Assembly: GCA_021163455.1 (NCBI GenBank)
Contig: JAGGWT010000096.1
Span: 1-6,328 of the forward strand
Reading direction: 5' to 3'
Length of the DNA stretch: 6,328 nt
Source of the DNA: Thermoplasmata archaeon
GTDB lineage: Archaea > Thermoplasmatota > E2 > DHVEG-1 > B18-G2
The notes beneath the pieces are model-generated. The model had not been told where the DNA came from. It did no database searches and was given only the letters and a program-made list of their open reading frames with translations. The translations under genes and the position numbers were made by a program. Positions 1 to 4,928 of this stretch are shown one piece after another (the first letter of the stretch is position 1; the number at the start of each line of letters is the position of its first letter).

Positions 1-197
1 CCTCTTGTACCTGTAGCGATGATGCACGCTGGAAAGGAAAGGAAAACCCTGGTTTCTCTGTCTCTTATCATCTCCTCGACAATATCTGCGGCTTCGGAGA
101 GATATCTGGATGTAAATCCTCCCGATTTGCTGAATTCATGTATAAGGTCATCGAGGGTCATTCCTTTTTTCAGAGATATATCTTCTACAATTCTCAT
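1..197 (-). CDS. dys: Deoxyhypusine synthase, N-terminal part (cut by window edge)
   Basis: Deoxyhypusine synthase transfers the aminobutyl group of spermidine to one lysine of the translation factor aIF5A, using NAD, in the cytoplasm. The first 65 residues are visible. They include the family's early SGGFTSRYL segment (about residues 25-33), a helix ending in EEMIRD (41-46), and the conserved strand and nucleotide-site segment FLSFPACIIATGTRG (52-66), equivalent to the TSNLISSG region of eukaryotic enzymes. The start is the ATG at 197-195, supported by an AAGGAGG ribosome binding site at 211-205 with seven bases of spacing. That site overlaps the stop codon of the upstream MEMO gene, 13 bases away, so the two are very probably cotranscribed. 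About four fifths of the protein lies outside the window, so the catalytic lysine cannot be checked. The call rests on motif recognition; a deoxyhypusine synthase-like paralog with another substrate is possible. Confidence 0.85.
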   Translation of the reverse strand, partial: MRIVEDISLKKGMTLDDLIHEFSKSGGFTSRYLSEAADIVEEMIRDRETRVFLSFPACIIATGTR

Positions 198-204
198 GAC
201 TGTT

Positions 205-211
205 CCTCCTT
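205..211 (-). promoter_or_regulatory. Ribosome binding site of deoxyhypusine synthase
   Basis: On the minus strand the sequence reads AAGGAGG, seven bases before the ATG at 197. Its first base is the last base of the MEMO stop codon. This fixes the dys start and suggests translation after MEMO from one mRNA. Confidence 0.8.
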
Positions 212-1086
212 CAGTATACCGCTATCGCACCATAACCAACACAGGAATCTGACGGAATAACTTCGTATGAGTTACCATATTTTAGCAGTATACCTCTGTC
301 AGCACCAAGTTTTTTCGCAGCAACAAGCATGGATGCCACACAACCGTATCCGCACATGCTTATATGATGTCTCTCTACTCTCCCAATGAGCAGCTTCGGG
401 TCTATCTTGAGAATAGCTTCTATCGCTTTCTCATCCTGCTCTTTAGCGTATTCATCCACTCTTTTTCCAGAAGGTGGATGTTCAAAATAATGGAATCCCA
501 CATGTGAAAAATCTGAACTCGCTATCATCATTATCCTTTCTTCGCTTTCCTTTATCACATCCCCTATAGCATCTCCAACTTCCTTTGATGTTTCGTAATC
601 TTGCATGGCCATACAGATTGGAACTATTGAGAACTTTCTTTCTCCATGCATGTACTGCAGGAAAGGAATCTGAACTTCCACGCTGTGTTCATACATGTGG
701 GCACTCTCATCTACATCTATTATACCGCCAGACAGTTTTTTCACAATCTCTGTATCTATCTCGACATCTCCGAGGGGTGTTCTCCATTTTCCAGATGGAT
801 AAACAGATACACCCGAACCCATGCCTGTGTGGTTTGGACCTATGATGATGTAAACATCAGCAAGACCATTTTTTGCTATTTCCATATAAGAATGCGCTGC
901 TATCGCACCGGAAAACATGTATCCAGCATGAGGTACAACAACACCCTTCAAACCCTTCTTTCCGCCTATTTCCGGCAGGGCGCCCGGCCCCCGGCTGCTA
1001 TCAAGAAAGCATTTCTCTATTTCTTTCAGCAGGGCTTTTCTTGTTCCAGCATAGAACTGTCCAGCCACCGCAGGTAACCTGAGCAT
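211..1086 (-). CDS. amrB: MEMO family protein (AmmeMemoRadiSam system protein B)
   Basis: This is a full-length (291 residues) member of the MEMO family, whose fold resembles class III extradiol dioxygenases. Human MEMO1 binds iron or copper; the role of the archaeal protein is not settled. The N-terminal LRLPAVAGQFYAG (residues 2-14) is a family signature. The expected metal-site residues are present: H53 in VPHAGYMFSG, H86 in GPNHTG and C245 in SMCGYG, matching human H49, H81 and C244. D192 and H195 in SSDFSHVG match the other pocket residues. The start is ATG at 1086-1084; it has no Shine-Dalgarno sequence, but a TATA-like box is centred about 26 bases upstream, as for a leaderless mRNA. 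It precedes deoxyhypusine synthase in a likely two-gene operon. The AMMECR1 and radical-SAM partners found beside it in some genomes are not in this window. Confidence 0.93.
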   Translation of the reverse strand: MLRLPAVAGQFYAGTRKALLKEIEKCFLDSSRGPGALPEIGGKKGLKGVVVPHAGYMFSGAIAAHSYMEIAKNGLADVYIIIGPNHTGMGSGVSVYPSGKWRTPLGDVEIDTEIVKKLSGGIIDVDESAHMYEHSVEVQIPFLQYMHGERKFSIVPICMAMQDYETSKEVGDAIGDVIKESEERIMMIASSDFSHVGFHYFEHPPSGKRVDEYAKEQDEKAIEAILKIDPKLLIGRVERHHISMCGYGCVASMLVAAKKLGADRGILLKYGNSYEVIPSDSCVGYGAIAVY

Positions 1087-1106
1087 ACATCGATATTTTC
1101 TTACGA

Positions 1107-1116
1107 CATATTAAAG
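1107..1116 (-). promoter_or_regulatory. TATA box of the MEMO-dys operon
   Basis: The minus strand reads CTTTAATATG, centred about 26 bases before the MEMO ATG. With the usual archaeal TATA-to-start distance, transcription would begin at or within a few bases of the ATG, giving a leaderless message. No Shine-Dalgarno sequence is visible, which agrees. Confidence 0.55.
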
Positions 1117-1152
1117 TTTCATGGTATGGAGCCTGATGCAGATTGACAAAAA

Positions 1153-1162
1153 CTTATAAATA
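1153..1162 (+). promoter_or_regulatory. TATA box of the 52-residue gene
   Basis: CTTATAAATA, preceded by an A-rich stretch (GACAAAAA) that could serve as the BRE, is a good archaeal box A. It predicts a transcript start near 1183, leaving about 20 bases of leader holding the GGGGAG ribosome binding site at 1194-1199. It shares the 116-base divergent region 1087-1202 with the MEMO promoter. Confidence 0.65.
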
Positions 1163-1202
1163 CTACCACTGGATACGGGATTAACTCTCGGCAGGGGAGA
1201 AG

Positions 1203-1361
1203 ATGGCAGTGGTGTGTAATATTGATGTAATCAAAGAAGGTAAGGATTTCGTCATAAGGGTTAGGTTCTCGAATGGCTCCATCAGAGAGTATCGTAATCC
1301 TATCCTTGAGGATGTGCTAACAGAGATGATAAATGATGTTCAGGAAGAACTCAGTGAGTGA
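1203..1361 (+). CDS. Small conserved-looking protein of unknown function (52 aa)
   Basis: I do not recognise the family. The ORF starts at ATG 1203 and ends with TGA at 1359-1361. A TATA box (1153-1162) and a Shine-Dalgarno sequence (GGGGAG, 1194-1199) precede it. The spacing to this ATG is only three bases, so a GTG at 1209 or 1212 is an alternative start. The predicted protein has two beta-strand-like segments around residues 4-10 and 15-22 (FVIRVRF), a short strand after the SNGS turn (IREYRN), and an amphipathic acidic helix from about 33 to 52. It has no signal peptide and no cysteine pair (one Cys at 5), so it should be a small soluble cytoplasmic protein. Its stop codon directly abuts the stop codon of the convergent zinc-ribbon gene. 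Promoter, ribosome binding site and coding-like composition make it a likely real gene despite its size. Confidence 0.7.
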   Translation: MAVVCNIDVIKEGKDFVIRVRFSNGSIREYRNPILEDVLTEMINDVQEELSE

Positions 1362-1553
1362 TTATACGTAGTTGACGTATATTATCAGTGCGAACACGCC
1401 TATCAACACGAGATACAGTATCAGCAGCAATCTTTTTCTTTTTCTTATGATATTTTCAAATTTCTCTCTACATGCCTTTGAACAGAAGGTCTGGTCTGGA
1501 GGAATAACCTTCCCACACATCTGACAGTGTCTGTGGTCAGATACCTCTACCAT
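1362..1553 (-). CDS. Zinc-ribbon, single-helix membrane protein (DUF2116-like)
   Basis: This 63-residue protein has an N-terminal treble-clef or zinc-ribbon motif, C10-x2-C13-x10-C24-x3-C28, and a C-terminal hydrophobic helix at about residues 42-62. A KRKR cluster between them suggests that the zinc domain stays in the cytoplasm. The arrangement matches small archaeal DUF2116 zinc-ribbon proteins, whose function is unknown. The start is ATG 1553-1551. No good Shine-Dalgarno sequence precedes it, but TTTTTAATA on the minus strand is centred about 26 bases upstream, so it may be read from its own leaderless message as well as from the mfnA-hpt operon; the gap to hpt is 40 bases. Its stop codon directly abuts that of the convergent 52-residue gene. 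Confidence 0.82.
   Translation of the reverse strand: MVEVSDHRHCQMCGKVIPPDQTFCSKACREKFENIIRKRKRLLLILYLVLIGVFALIIYVNYV
1363..1381. repeat. Short inverted repeat at the convergent gene ends
   Basis: TATACGT (1363-1369) and ACGTATA (1375-1381) form a perfect 7-bp stem with the 5-base loop AGTTG. It starts two bases after the stop of the 52-residue gene and lies inside the last codons of the zinc-ribbon gene. A role as an RNA 3' end or bidirectional terminator is possible. No T-run follows directly on either strand, although a T-rich tract occurs on the plus strand at 1434-1443. Confidence 0.4.
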
Positions 1554-1572
1554 GATTTGCTCATCATTCCAC

Positions 1573-1585
1573 GATATTAAAAACC
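1573..1585 (-). promoter_or_regulatory. Possible internal TATA box before the zinc-ribbon gene
   Basis: The minus strand reads GGTTTTTAATATC within the 40-base gap between hpt and the zinc-ribbon gene. Its centre is about 26 bases before the ATG at 1553, fitting a leaderless start. The element is inferred from spacing and AT content only. Confidence 0.4.
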
Positions 1586-1593
1586 TTGTCCTT

Positions 1594-2157
1594 TCAGACC
1601 TTTATGGATTTTATGATTGTCTCATTCTCTCTAACCTCAATGGACGCGAGAGATACTACCGGCACACCGAACTCCTTCTCTATTTCCCTAGCTGTAGTTC
1701 CCTTGTCTATTGCTATCACGACTATTCTGACATCGATTTCCTTCTCTTCCAGAGCTTTCAGAACTGCTCTGAGTGTTCCACCCGTGCTGAGAACATCGTC
1801 CACTATTGCTATCTTATCTCCCTTCTCAAGACCATTTATGAACAGTTTTGATTTCGAGTATCCTGTAACCTGTTCAACTGATATTTCTCCGGGCAGACCA
1901 TATTCTCTTTTTCTTATTATTGTAAAAGGCTTTCGCAACTTTAAAGAGATGGCAGTTGCGAGAGGAATACCCATAGCTTCTATAGTAACTATCCTTTCGA
2001 CCTCATCAGGTATGTACTCTGCCATCTTGCTGGTAATCTCTTCGAGAAGAGCAGGATCTATATATGGTATGCCATCTGTGATAGGGTGCACTATATAGTT
2101 GTAGTCGTTCTTCTTAACAATGGGTGCATCCAGAATTGACTTTTCAAGCAAGCTCAC
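1594..2157 (-). CDS. hpt: Hypoxanthine/guanine phosphoribosyltransferase, archaeal type
   Basis: The enzyme joins hypoxanthine or guanine to PRPP, giving IMP or GMP in cytoplasmic purine salvage. The PRPP-binding signature VDDVLSTGGT is at residues 119-128. The preceding segment KREYGLPGEISVEQVTGYSK (83-102) is typical of the archaeal branch, which resembles adenine phosphoribosyltransferase in overall form. At 187 residues the length is normal. The start is GTG at 2157-2155, with an excellent AAGGAGGTGA ribosome binding site (2171-2162) five to seven bases upstream. The GTG overlaps the mfnA stop codon in a GTGA, so translation is probably coupled to mfnA. Base specificity cannot be proven from sequence, and an adenine-using or orotate-like relative is a less likely alternative. 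Confidence 0.9.
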   Translation of the reverse strand: MSLLEKSILDAPIVKKNDYNYIVHPITDGIPYIDPALLEEITSKMAEYIPDEVERIVTIEAMGIPLATAISLKLRKPFTIIRKREYGLPGEISVEQVTGYSKSKLFINGLEKGDKIAIVDDVLSTGGTLRAVLKALEEKEIDVRIVVIAIDKGTTAREIEKEFGVPVVSLASIEVRENETIIKSIKV

Positions 2158-3305
2158 GTCTTCACCTCCTTATACACATACTCCAAATCCTCCACAAATT
2201 TATCTATTATTTCCTTACTCATATGTGGCTGTATCACCATACGGAAAGAGGATAGTTTCCTTATAGGATTAACACCCCATCCCCTTTCGTATAATTTCTC
2301 GATCACTCTGTCAACATCCTTAACCACAACAGCAAGAACGTTCAGTACAGGCTCCATGAATATCTTGAAACCTTTCTCCTCGAGTTTCTTTTTCGCATAC
2401 ATGGTCAGCTCCATGCATCTTCTTGCTGTTTCTCTAAAGCCTTCTCTTCCAAGCAGATTGAATCTTACATACCCATACGCTACAGGTCCGCCTGACCTCG
2501 TCCCGAGAAACGTTGATTGATATCTTGTGCTCACATAGGGGGTCTCTACCTCTATGTATCTGAACCACTCCTTGTCCCTTACCATAAAGAAGCCAAGTGG
2601 GATGGCGCAGCCGCCCATCTTGTGCCCATCAGCTACAATCGTGCTGACACCTTTCAATTTGAAATCGAAATCCGGCAAATCGTGACCAAGATCTTTGAGA
2701 AAGGGTATGATGAAACCGCCAAAGGCAGCATCTACGTGCAGGAAGAGATTGTTATCAAAGCAGATATCTGAAATATCAGGAATAGGGTCTATGAGACCAA
2801 GTTCTGTGGTTCCCGCAACCGCAACCACTCCAAAAGTTTTATCTGTTATGTTCTTCAGTACATCGCGGGGGTTTATCACATGATTTTTCGAGGTTTCTAT
2901 GACTCTGATCTTTATACCTGCTATTTTTGCTATCTTCTGAAAAGAGAAGTGGGCATGCTCTGGTATGAGAAGCTCTTCTCCTCCTTTCATGTTTCTTGCA
3001 ATTGCTACTGCAAGCATATTTCCCTCTGTCCCTCCGCTCACCACTCTGCAACCAGCCGATTTTGGAGCACTAAAAAGATCAAGAACCATGTCGGTAAGTT
3101 TACCTTCTATTTCTTTCGTTCCAGGAAATTTTCTAGGGTCGCCTAGGTTGGTCTCGAGAAAATCCATGTAGATTTTTTTCAGGTTTTCCTCGGGTTTTGC
3201 GCACATGGTTCCCAGTATCCTAGAGAATGGGATGTCTTTCTCTCTCAGCTGGTGTATCTCTCTTTTTATCTCCTCCCATTCTCTGGGCTTCTCTGGAAAT
3301 CCCAT
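2154..3305 (-). CDS. mfnA: MfnA-type PLP decarboxylase (L-aspartate or L-tyrosine)
   Basis: This is a full-length (383 residues) group II pyridoxal-phosphate decarboxylase. In methanogens MfnA decarboxylates tyrosine to tyramine for methanofuran; in Thermococcus the homolog makes beta-alanine from aspartate for coenzyme A. Visible motifs are SGGTEGN (90-96, phosphate binding), PEHAHFSF (115-122, with the stacking histidine), AGTTELGLIDP (164-174), HVDAAFGG (190-197, D192 facing the pyridine nitrogen) and DGHKMG (226-231, Schiff-base K229). The conserved segment TFLGTRSGG (265-273) is also present. The start is ATG 3305-3303. It lacks a Shine-Dalgarno sequence but has a TATA-like element about 22 bases upstream. 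It is the first gene of an operon with hpt. Since no methanogenesis gene is seen here, the aspartate-to-beta-alanine role is the more economical guess, but specificity is open. Confidence 0.93.
   Translation of the reverse strand: MGFPEKPREWEEIKREIHQLREKDIPFSRILGTMCAKPEENLKKIYMDFLETNLGDPRKFPGTKEIEGKLTDMVLDLFSAPKSAGCRVVSGGTEGNMLAVAIARNMKGGEELLIPEHAHFSFQKIAKIAGIKIRVIETSKNHVINPRDVLKNITDKTFGVVAVAGTTELGLIDPIPDISDICFDNNLFLHVDAAFGGFIIPFLKDLGHDLPDFDFKLKGVSTIVADGHKMGGCAIPLGFFMVRDKEWFRYIEVETPYVSTRYQSTFLGTRSGGPVAYGYVRFNLLGREGFRETARRCMELTMYAKKKLEEKGFKIFMEPVLNVLAVVVKDVDRVIEKLYERGWGVNPIRKLSSFRMVIQPHMSKEIIDKFVEDLEYVYKEVKT
2162..2171 (-). promoter_or_regulatory. Ribosome binding site of hpt
   Basis: The minus strand reads AAGGAGGTGA, a near-perfect complement to the archaeal 16S rRNA 3' end, lying inside the last codons of mfnA. 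It decides for the GTG start of hpt at 2157 over the TTG codon two codons further in. Confidence 0.85.
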
Positions 3306-3322
3306 GCTGCTTAGGAAAGTTC

Positions 3323-3332
3323 TATTAAAAGA
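3323..3332 (-). promoter_or_regulatory. TATA box of the mfnA-hpt operon
   Basis: The minus strand reads TCTTTTAATA, centred about 22 bases before the mfnA ATG. No Shine-Dalgarno sequence lies between, so the mRNA is probably leaderless or nearly so. Confidence 0.5.
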
Positions 3333-3367
3333 TAATCCTTTTGTCTTGAATCATCTTGCACCATCAC

Positions 3368-3377
3368 ATTTTAATAC
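3368..3377 (+). promoter_or_regulatory. TATA box of the PRC-barrel gene
   Basis: ATTTTAATAC is AT-rich with box A character. It predicts a transcript start near 3398 and a leader of about 26 bases carrying the AGGAGG site. It faces away from the mfnA promoter in the 118-base divergent region 3306-3423. Confidence 0.5.
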
Positions 3378-3411
3378 TGGTATTTCATATTCTATTTCAC
3401 TGAGAGCAGGC

Positions 3412-3417
3412 AGGAGG
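3412..3417 (+). promoter_or_regulatory. Ribosome binding site of the PRC-barrel gene
   Basis: AGGAGG with six bases of spacing to the ATG at 3424. It sets the start there and excludes a longer in-frame reading that would reach back into the opposite strand of mfnA. Confidence 0.85.
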
Positions 3418-3423
3418 AATAAT

Positions 3424-3762
3424 ATGGAAGACCTGGTAACATCTCTGAATAAGTTACCCGTATACACAAGGAATGGTAAATTCGTTGGAAATGTAAAAAG
3501 TGTACTTCTCGATGTGGAAAACAAGAAAGTTGCCAGCATACTTGTAACAAAAACAAATCCTGAGCTAGTAGAGGGCGGTATCGATGTGGCTATACCCTAT
3601 AGATGGGTAAATGCGGTGGGAGATATTATCATTCTATCCTACTTCCCGGAGAGAGTTCGATTGGAAGATGAAGGAGAGGCAGAGGTGGAAAGTGAGACAA
3701 CATCATCAGAGGAGGTAAAGACGGAGATTGAAACCATAGATGAACCCATTCTCAGAGAGTGA
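3424..3762 (+). CDS. PRC-barrel domain protein with acidic tail (112 aa)
   Basis: Residues 1-78 form one PRC-barrel domain, a small beta-barrel. Typical features are LNKLPVYTRNGKFVGNVKSV (8-27), the LLDVENKKVASILV strand pair (28-41) and the DVAIPYRWVNAVGDIIIL end strands (54-71). Residues 79-112 are a Glu-rich, probably disordered tail (EDEGEAEVESETTSSEEV). In haloarchaea the small PRC-barrel proteins CdpB1 and CdpB2 take part in FtsZ-based division together with SepF and CdpA. That role here is an inference from domain type and size, since PRC-barrels also occur in RNA-processing and other proteins. No membrane segment or signal peptide is present, so the protein is cytoplasmic. It appears monocistronic, with its own TATA box and AGGAGG site, and a T-run at 3809-3814 could end its transcript. 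Confidence 0.85.
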   Translation: MEDLVTSLNKLPVYTRNGKFVGNVKSVLLDVENKKVASILVTKTNPELVEGGIDVAIPYRWVNAVGDIIILSYFPERVRLEDEGEAEVESETTSSEEVKTEIETIDEPILRE

Positions 3763-3813
3763 CCTCTCTAACTCTATACTCTCATTTCTGCCATTTCTGT
3801 CATGAAACTTTTT

Positions 3814-3833
3814 TATATAATGAAGATTATATA
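3814..3833. promoter_or_regulatory. Perfect palindrome over a TATA-like element
   Basis: TATATAAT (3814-3821) and ATTATATA (3826-3833) are exact reverse complements around GAAG. The left arm merges with a T-run (3809-3814) to read TTTTTTATATAAT, a fair box A for plus-strand transcription starting near 3840. It may be a promoter, an operator for a dimeric regulator, or part of the terminator region of the PRC-barrel gene. Confidence 0.45.
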
Positions 3834-3842
3834 TCGAGCGTG

Positions 3843-3920
3843 ATGTGTAAGAGTCTGACCGGAAATAAGGAATGTATAACAAGATTTAAATACGGTGAGA
3901 TGAAAAATAGAGGATGGTGA
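3843..3920 (+). CDS. Possible 25-codon upstream ORF
   Basis: An ATG at 3843 opens a frame ending in TGA at 3918-3920, encoding 25 residues (MCKSLTGNKE...KNRGW). It overlaps the first codons of the following membrane-protein gene in another frame. The start lies about 26-28 bases after the TTTATATAAT element, so it could be a leaderless leader peptide. It has no Shine-Dalgarno sequence and could be chance; listed as a possibility only. Confidence 0.2.
   Translation: MCKSLTGNKECITRFKYGEMKNRGW
3883..3892 (+). promoter_or_regulatory. TATA box proximal to the surface-protein operon
   Basis: GATTTAAATA is centred about 26 bases before the ATG at 3914, so transcription would start at that ATG. This favours ATG 3914 as a leaderless start over the in-frame ATG at 3926. 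Confidence 0.55.
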
Positions 3921-4903
3921 AAGGGATGTTTAAAAGACTGTCTCTGATGATGGTGATCTTCATCTTACTGGCAGGTTCCGGTACAGTGGTGACTCAATCT
4001 TCTTCAGCAAAAGGTCTGTTAGCATTTACACCTATCCTCCAGCTTGAAGTTGACACAACTCCGCTCAACCAAGATATAGAACCAGATGGTAAGCCGGTAA
4101 ATGTCCCCGTAACCGTAAAATACAGGGTTGATATCCCACAGTTTCTCCTGAGTCTTCCAATTGTAGGGAGACTGATAGTATACGGAAGTTTTATTGTGCC
4201 GCCTGTCAAGATCCATCTCTCTGTTGTAAATAAACCCGATTGGGCAGACATAAGTATCACATCTCCTGACCTTTATATAGATGTAGGGGAAAACAAATTC
4301 AGTTATGCAAATACCTCCGTATCTATAGCGGTTTACAAAGATGCGCCGGCGGAATCCTATACACTTATACTGAAAGCTGAAGCAGATGGAATGGGTAGGA
4401 TAACCTCACAATCTGTGGAAGCCCAATTCAAGATCAAGCCAGGATACATACCTCTCGTGACCATCAATACCGATGAACCGATCAAAGAAGCAGGACCAAT
4501 GACCACATTGACCTTCCCTATAAAGATTTCAAATAATGCAAACAAAGAAACTATAGTGAAACTTGTGGAATATGATACACCTCCAGGATGGGGTGTTCAA
4601 CCCTCTCAGAGTCAGATAGTGATACCACAGGACGGAGAAGCAACTCTCTCCCTTGCAGTCACAACCCCTGTGGGGTTTGGATGGACTCCGAATCAGATTC
4701 AGCAAATCAAACTGAAATTTGTGGTTATGCCTTCGCCACCAACTGTAGAATATGAAGAAACGGCTACTAACACATATCTATACTCCATATCTGTCAAAAG
4801 TGGGTCAGCGCCAATGGCCGGACTTGCTGGTGGAATAATAGCCATAATCGTGGTCGCGATTGTCATCCTGCTGATGATCCTGAAAAAGAAAAAACAGATT
4901 TGA
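3914..4903 (+). CDS. Secreted, membrane-anchored beta-sandwich protein (329 aa)
   Basis: I do not recognise a named gene. Residues 1-33 form a signal peptide (MFKR, then LMMVIFILLAGSG, small residues before AKG). An ectodomain of about 270 residues follows. Its first half has strand-like repeats, one sequon (N133-T-S) and an unusual hydrophobic stretch at about 77-98. Its second half (183-272) resembles NEW3/CARDB Ig-like domains: TLTFPIKISNNAN, PPGWGVQPSQ, then IVIPQDGEATLSLAVTTP. A membrane helix at about 303-323 is followed by KKKK, giving an outside-N, inside-C anchor. ATG 3914 fits a leaderless mRNA; ATG 3926 (MFKRLS), with GGTGA five bases before it, is the alternative. The next gene, 25 bases on, has the same layout and probably shares the operon. 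The role is likely structural or adhesive in the envelope, but no activity can be read from the sequence. Confidence 0.88.
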   Translation: MVKGMFKRLSLMMVIFILLAGSGTVVTQSSSAKGLLAFTPILQLEVDTTPLNQDIEPDGKPVNVPVTVKYRVDIPQFLLSLPIVGRLIVYGSFIVPPVKIHLSVVNKPDWADISITSPDLYIDVGENKFSYANTSVSIAVYKDAPAESYTLILKAEADGMGRITSQSVEAQFKIKPGYIPLVTINTDEPIKEAGPMTTLTFPIKISNNANKETIVKLVEYDTPPGWGVQPSQSQIVIPQDGEATLSLAVTTPVGFGWTPNQIQQIKLKFVVMPSPPTVEYEETATNTYLYSISVKSGSAPMAGLAGGIIAIIVVAIVILLMILKKKKQI

Positions 4904-4928
4904 TTCCCTCTCCCTCTCACCAATTTAT

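Noticed and set aside
646..1077. Open frame of 143 codons on the plus strand
   Set aside because: It lies wholly opposite the well-supported MEMO gene, its protein is low-complexity and unlike any family, and it has no promoter or ribosome binding site.
1434..1443. T-rich tract CTTTTTCTTTTTC on the plus strand as terminator of the 52-residue gene
   Set aside because: It encodes the KRKRL cluster of the zinc-ribbon protein on the other strand, which explains it fully; kept only as a remote possibility.
1586..2098. Open frame of 170 codons on the plus strand
   Set aside because: It is the antisense of hpt, Ser-rich with no recognisable motif, while hpt shows the full PRPP signature.
3205..3423. 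73-codon N-terminal extension of the PRC-barrel frame
   Set aside because: It runs antisense to mfnA and through its promoter; AGGAGG at 3412-3417 marks the start at 3424 and the PRC domain begins right there.
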